Assembly: GCF_022200785.1 (NCBI RefSeq) | Contig: NZ_CP087585.1 | Coordinates: 4,216,001-4,280,000, forward strand | DNA length: 64,000 nucleotides | Direction of reading: 5' to 3' | Origin: Pedobacter mucosus | GTDB taxonomy: Bacteria > Bacteroidota > Bacteroidia > Sphingobacteriales > Sphingobacteriaceae | Part shown: positions 61,426 through 64,000 of the stretch, piece by piece | How the letters are laid out: every line of letters begins with the position of its first letter | Numbering within the stretch: the first letter of the stretch is position 1 | Notes under the pieces: generated by a model | The model's database searches: none | Told to the model about the DNA's origin: nothing | Seen by the model: the letters and a program-made list of their open reading frames with translations, nothing else | Translations under genes and position numbers: made by a program

Positions 61426-62679
61426 TCAAGAATTTTCTTCCCAAATGCAAGCGATGTTTATAATAGTTTGCACTGCTTTTTCCATATCCTGTAAACTAAC
61501 CCATTCTTGTTTGCTGTGAAATGCATGCTCTCCAGCAAAAATGTTTGGGCAAGGCAAACCCATAAATGATAATCTAGAACCATCTGTACCTCCACGAATA
61601 CTTTGACTTTTAGCAATTACGCCTGTTCTTTCAATTGCTTCAATTCCATATTGCATTACCTGTGGAAATTTGTCCAGTACCTTTTTCATATTTCTATACT
61701 GCTCTGAAATAGCAAGTTCGTAAGTTGAATTAGGAAATTTTATCATAACTTTCTTTACTGTTTCTTCCAAAAGTTGGGCATGTTTAACTAAATTCTCATC
61801 CGTGAAATCTCTGATTATAAATTGAGCTTCGGCTTTTTCAACTTGTCCAGAAACGTGAACTGGATGTATAAAGCCCTCGTTTAAATGGGTTGTTTCTGGG
61901 GTTAAAAATTCTTTTGGCAGGGTATCCAAAATCTCAGCCAATATTTTAATGGCATTTTCCATTTTATCTTTTGCAAAACCTGGATGGGTACTGATACCAT
62001 GGATAATTAAGGATGCGCCATCAGCAGAAAAGGTTTCGTCTTCAATAGATCCTAAAGTTTCTCCATCAATAGTATAGGCAAAATTTGCAGCCAATTTCTG
62101 CAAATTAACTTTATCCACACCTCTTCCGATTTCTTCATCTGGTGTAAAAAGTATTTTTATATCACCATGTTTGATCTCTGGATGAAGTACTAAAAAATTT
62201 GCGGCTTCCATTATTTCCGCTACACCAGCTTTATTATCAGCACCTAATAAAGTATCGCCACTTGCAGTGATGATATCATTACCAATTTGGTGTTTTAAGT
62301 CGTTGTGATCAGACAATTTAATCACGATTTTGCGATCATTTGGCAAAGTAATATCGGTTCCTTGGTAATTATTATGAATAATTGGCTTAACATTTTTTCC
62401 ACTACAATCTGGCGAAGTATCCATATGCGAACAGAAACAAATTACCGGGACTTTTTTGTCTGTATTTGATAATATTGTAGCATACACATATCCATTTTCA
62501 TCCATTTCTGCATCAGAAAGACCCATTTCCAACAATTCTTCTATCAATAATTTACCTAAATCCTTTTGCTTCAATGTTGAGGGGCAGCTGTAAGAATTTG
62601 GGTCAGATTGAGTATCAATCTGTACATATTTGATAAATCTATTAGCTAAATTTCCGTTAATAATACTATACTTACTCAT
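61426..62679 (-). CDS. pepT: Peptidase T (tripeptide aminopeptidase)
   Basis: A 417-residue M20B dizinc aminopeptidase that removes the N-terminal residue of tripeptides in the cytoplasm. Metal and catalytic residues are in place: H85 and D87 in SHMDTSPDCSG, D148 in TLLGADNKAG, the base E182 and ligand E183 in TPDEEIGRG, D205 in TIDGE, and the late His in GEHAFHSKQEW. Start and length agree with the family. It is divergent from the outer-membrane barrel protein 58 bp away. Confidence 0.96.
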   Translation of the reverse strand: MSKYSIINGNLANRFIKYVQIDTQSDPNSYSCPSTLKQKDLGKLLIEELLEMGLSDAEMDENGYVYATILSNTDKKVPVICFCSHMDTSPDCSGKNVKPIIHNNYQGTDITLPNDRKIVIKLSDHNDLKHQIGNDIITASGDTLLGADNKAGVAEIMEAANFLVLHPEIKHGDIKILFTPDEEIGRGVDKVNLQKLAANFAYTIDGETLGSIEDETFSADGASLIIHGISTHPGFAKDKMENAIKILAEILDTLPKEFLTPETTHLNEGFIHPVHVSGQVEKAEAQFIIRDFTDENLVKHAQLLEETVKKVMIKFPNSTYELAISEQYRNMKKVLDKFPQVMQYGIEAIERTGVIAKSQSIRGGTDGSRLSFMGLPCPNIFAGEHAFHSKQEWVSLQDMEKAVQTIINIACIWEENS

Positions 62680-62737
62680 AATTCAAAGTTAAAAGTTCTT
62701 GTTGTGGAATAAACACATTATTTTTGTAAAAAAAACT

Positions 62738-63469
62738 ATGCTCCATAAACGTTTGAAAATTACATCTTTATCTTTACTCCTCCTTTTAAATGTTCAAATT
62801 ACCCATGCTCAATCAAACTTTTTTAAATGGTCTATAGCGCTTAGTGGCGGCCCTAATTTTTCTAAAACTGATGTTGTGAATGGTAACTGGGGAAGAACAT
62901 ACTCAGGCGCAATTGATTTTCATTATAACCCATTTATCACTGCTGGTTTAGAAGTGCAAAAAGGAATGATTCAGGGTGGAGATATTGCTACAGATCCATT
63001 CAACAGGCAGTTTGTGAATCAATATGCTGGAGTAAATTTAAACGTTAAATTAATGCTTGGGGCATTTATCAACTACGAAGAAAGTAATTTTTGGTATCAT
63101 TTAAAAGGTTTATATCTAGGTACGGGACTTGGCGTAATTAAAAACAATATTACTGATATCGTACGTTACAAACCAAGCTGGGCTGCCTTTGATCCAGGTT
63201 ATGGGCCTTACCCTGGCAAAGATAAAAGCAATAGCATTTGGGTACCGCTAAATTTAGGATTGAATTATTATTTTAAAGATAAGTTTGAATATATCCGCTA
63301 TGCGATAAACATAAATGCCCAAAGTAATTTTACTTTTGGCGAGGGTTTAGATGGGTATAACGACACACCAACTAGATTTCAAAATTATGATCCTGATACG
63401 TATAATGCATATACTATTGGCGTAAAATATTTTTTTGGTAACCTTGGAGTTTATCGTAAAACACTTTAA
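62738..63469 (+). CDS. Outer-membrane beta-barrel protein, unknown function
   Basis: A 243-residue protein from the ATG at 62738 (MLHKRLKITSLSLLLLLNVQ...THAQ, a clear signal peptide). An in-frame TTG 13 codons earlier is less likely. The remainder shows alternating amphipathic strands (ALSGGPNFSKTD, GAIDFHYNPFITAGLEVQKG, LYLGTGLGVIKNN, TIGVKYFFG), consistent with an 8-10 stranded OmpW/porin-family barrel. The exact family cannot be fixed by eye. It precedes the M14 peptidase gene by 33 bp. Confidence 0.75.
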   Translation: MLHKRLKITSLSLLLLLNVQITHAQSNFFKWSIALSGGPNFSKTDVVNGNWGRTYSGAIDFHYNPFITAGLEVQKGMIQGGDIATDPFNRQFVNQYAGVNLNVKLMLGAFINYEESNFWYHLKGLYLGTGLGVIKNNITDIVRYKPSWAAFDPGYGPYPGKDKSNSIWVPLNLGLNYYFKDKFEYIRYAININAQSNFTFGEGLDGYNDTPTRFQNYDPDTYNAYTIGVKYFFGNLGVYRKTL

Positions 63470-63502
63470 CTTGCCTCAAATTATCTTCCCTAAAATTATT
63501 AC

Positions 63503-64000
63503 ATGAGAATATTTTTTGTGTTTTGTTTTCTTAATGCATTAAATGCTATGGCGCAAAAAACACCTTACGAGTTAAGTAATCAAACCGAAACCACAACATA
63601 CGATGCTGCTATTTCCTATTATAAAAAGATAGCCAGCACTTATCCACAGTCAAAATTACTAACCTATGGAAATACTGATTTTGGGAAACCATTGCATCTT
63701 CTGGTATTATCAAAAGATAAAACCTTTGACCCGATAGCAATTAGAAAGAGTAACAAAAGAATTTTACTAATTAACAATGGCATCCATCCGGGCGAACCTG
63801 AAGGAATAGACGCTTCAATGATGCTTGCCCGGGATTTATTAAAAGAAAACAGACTTCCTAAAAACGTAGTAATCTGTATTATTCCGATTTACAATATTGA
63901 TGGAAGTTTTAATCGTACTGCAACATCAAGGGCAAATCAAAATGGACCAGTAGCTTATGGTTTTAGAGGGAACAGCAAAAATTTAGATTTAAATCGTGAT
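63503..64000 (+). CDS. M14 family metallocarboxypeptidase (partial, runs off the window)
   Basis: An open frame of 166 codons from the ATG at 63503 to the window end, with no stop. Signal peptide (MRIFFVFCFLNALNAMAQ). The zinc motif HPGEPEG in INNGIHPGEPEGID gives the first His and Glu ligands, and NLDLNRD at the edge is the substrate-binding Asn-Arg motif of M14 enzymes. The second zinc His and catalytic Glu must lie beyond the window. Likely a secreted carboxypeptidase in nutrient peptide breakdown, next to pepT. Confidence 0.9.
   Translation, partial: MRIFFVFCFLNALNAMAQKTPYELSNQTETTTYDAAISYYKKIASTYPQSKLLTYGNTDFGKPLHLLVLSKDKTFDPIAIRKSNKRILLINNGIHPGEPEGIDASMMLARDLLKENRLPKNVVICIIPIYNIDGSFNRTATSRANQNGPVAYGFRGNSKNLDLNRD

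Overview
The window looks like chromosomal DNA of a Bacteroidota bacterium, most likely Sphingobacteriaceae and Pedobacter-like. It is AT-rich. It carries three SusC/SusD pairs with Bacteroidota-type lipoprotein signals, Bacteroidota-specific families (DUF4175, DUF2911, DUF6952, DUF4397, a NagB fused to a PIG-L-like deacetylase) and several promoters of the TAnnTTTG type. Recognisable Shine-Dalgarno sequences are mostly lacking. The genus is an inference.

Layout. 1-4.5 kb (minus strand): a DUF4175 membrane/coiled-coil protein and ybeY, with a toxin-antitoxin pair between them whose toxin is broken. 4.8-5.7 kb: a tandem array of about nine 108-bp units, each able to fold into a hairpin. 5.8-9.8 kb: a GDPD-GH16 fusion followed by a Tat-exported phosphocholine-type phospholipase C, together a likely phospholipid or phosphodiester scavenging unit. 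10.8-15.4 kb: an autoregulated TetR / TolC / HlyD / DHA2-MFS efflux operon closed by a terminator. 15.7-18.2 kb: PEP carboxylase. 18.5-19.7 kb (minus): a peroxiredoxin, thioredoxin-like and DUF6952 operon. 20.2-25.4 kb: single genes (S9 peptidase, FAD-dependent oxidoreductase, DinB/YfiT-like hydrolase, HMA-MauE membrane protein).

25.6-42.0 kb is a polysaccharide utilisation locus that best fits acetylated (glucurono)xylan. It holds a NagX-like acyltransferase, a LacI regulator, mannonate dehydratase (uxuA), SusC, SusD, a GH10 xylanase with an inserted carbohydrate-binding module, a SASA acetylesterase, a GH35/DUF5597 enzyme and a GH43 enzyme. Two copies of one 14-bp LacI-type palindrome overlap the predicted -33 element at the two divergent promoters (uxuA/susC and GH35/GH43). 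This points to one regulator switching the whole locus.

42.0-43.2 kb: a REP-associated tyrosine transposase (RAYT/Y1) sits inside an array of about 122-bp units rich in inverted repeats. 43.2-51.1 kb: NagB-deacetylase fusion, anhydro-MurNAc kinase, and a second SusC/SusD pair (amino-sugar or peptidoglycan turnover). 51.4-57.9 kb: a DeoR regulator divergent from a third SusC / SusD-like_2 / DUF4397 operon, with a duplicated 13-mer spaced 105 bp in the shared control region. 57.9-61.4 kb: a gene-sparse stretch with small orphan genes, a cold-shock-like protein and tRNA-Arg(CCU). 61.4-64.0 kb: pepT, an outer-membrane beta-barrel protein and a truncated M14 carboxypeptidase at the window edge.

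No CRISPR array, rRNA, prophage or complete insertion sequence other than the RAYT was seen. The most unusual content is the two hairpin-repeat arrays, one with its own transposase, and the shared operator architecture of the xylan locus.
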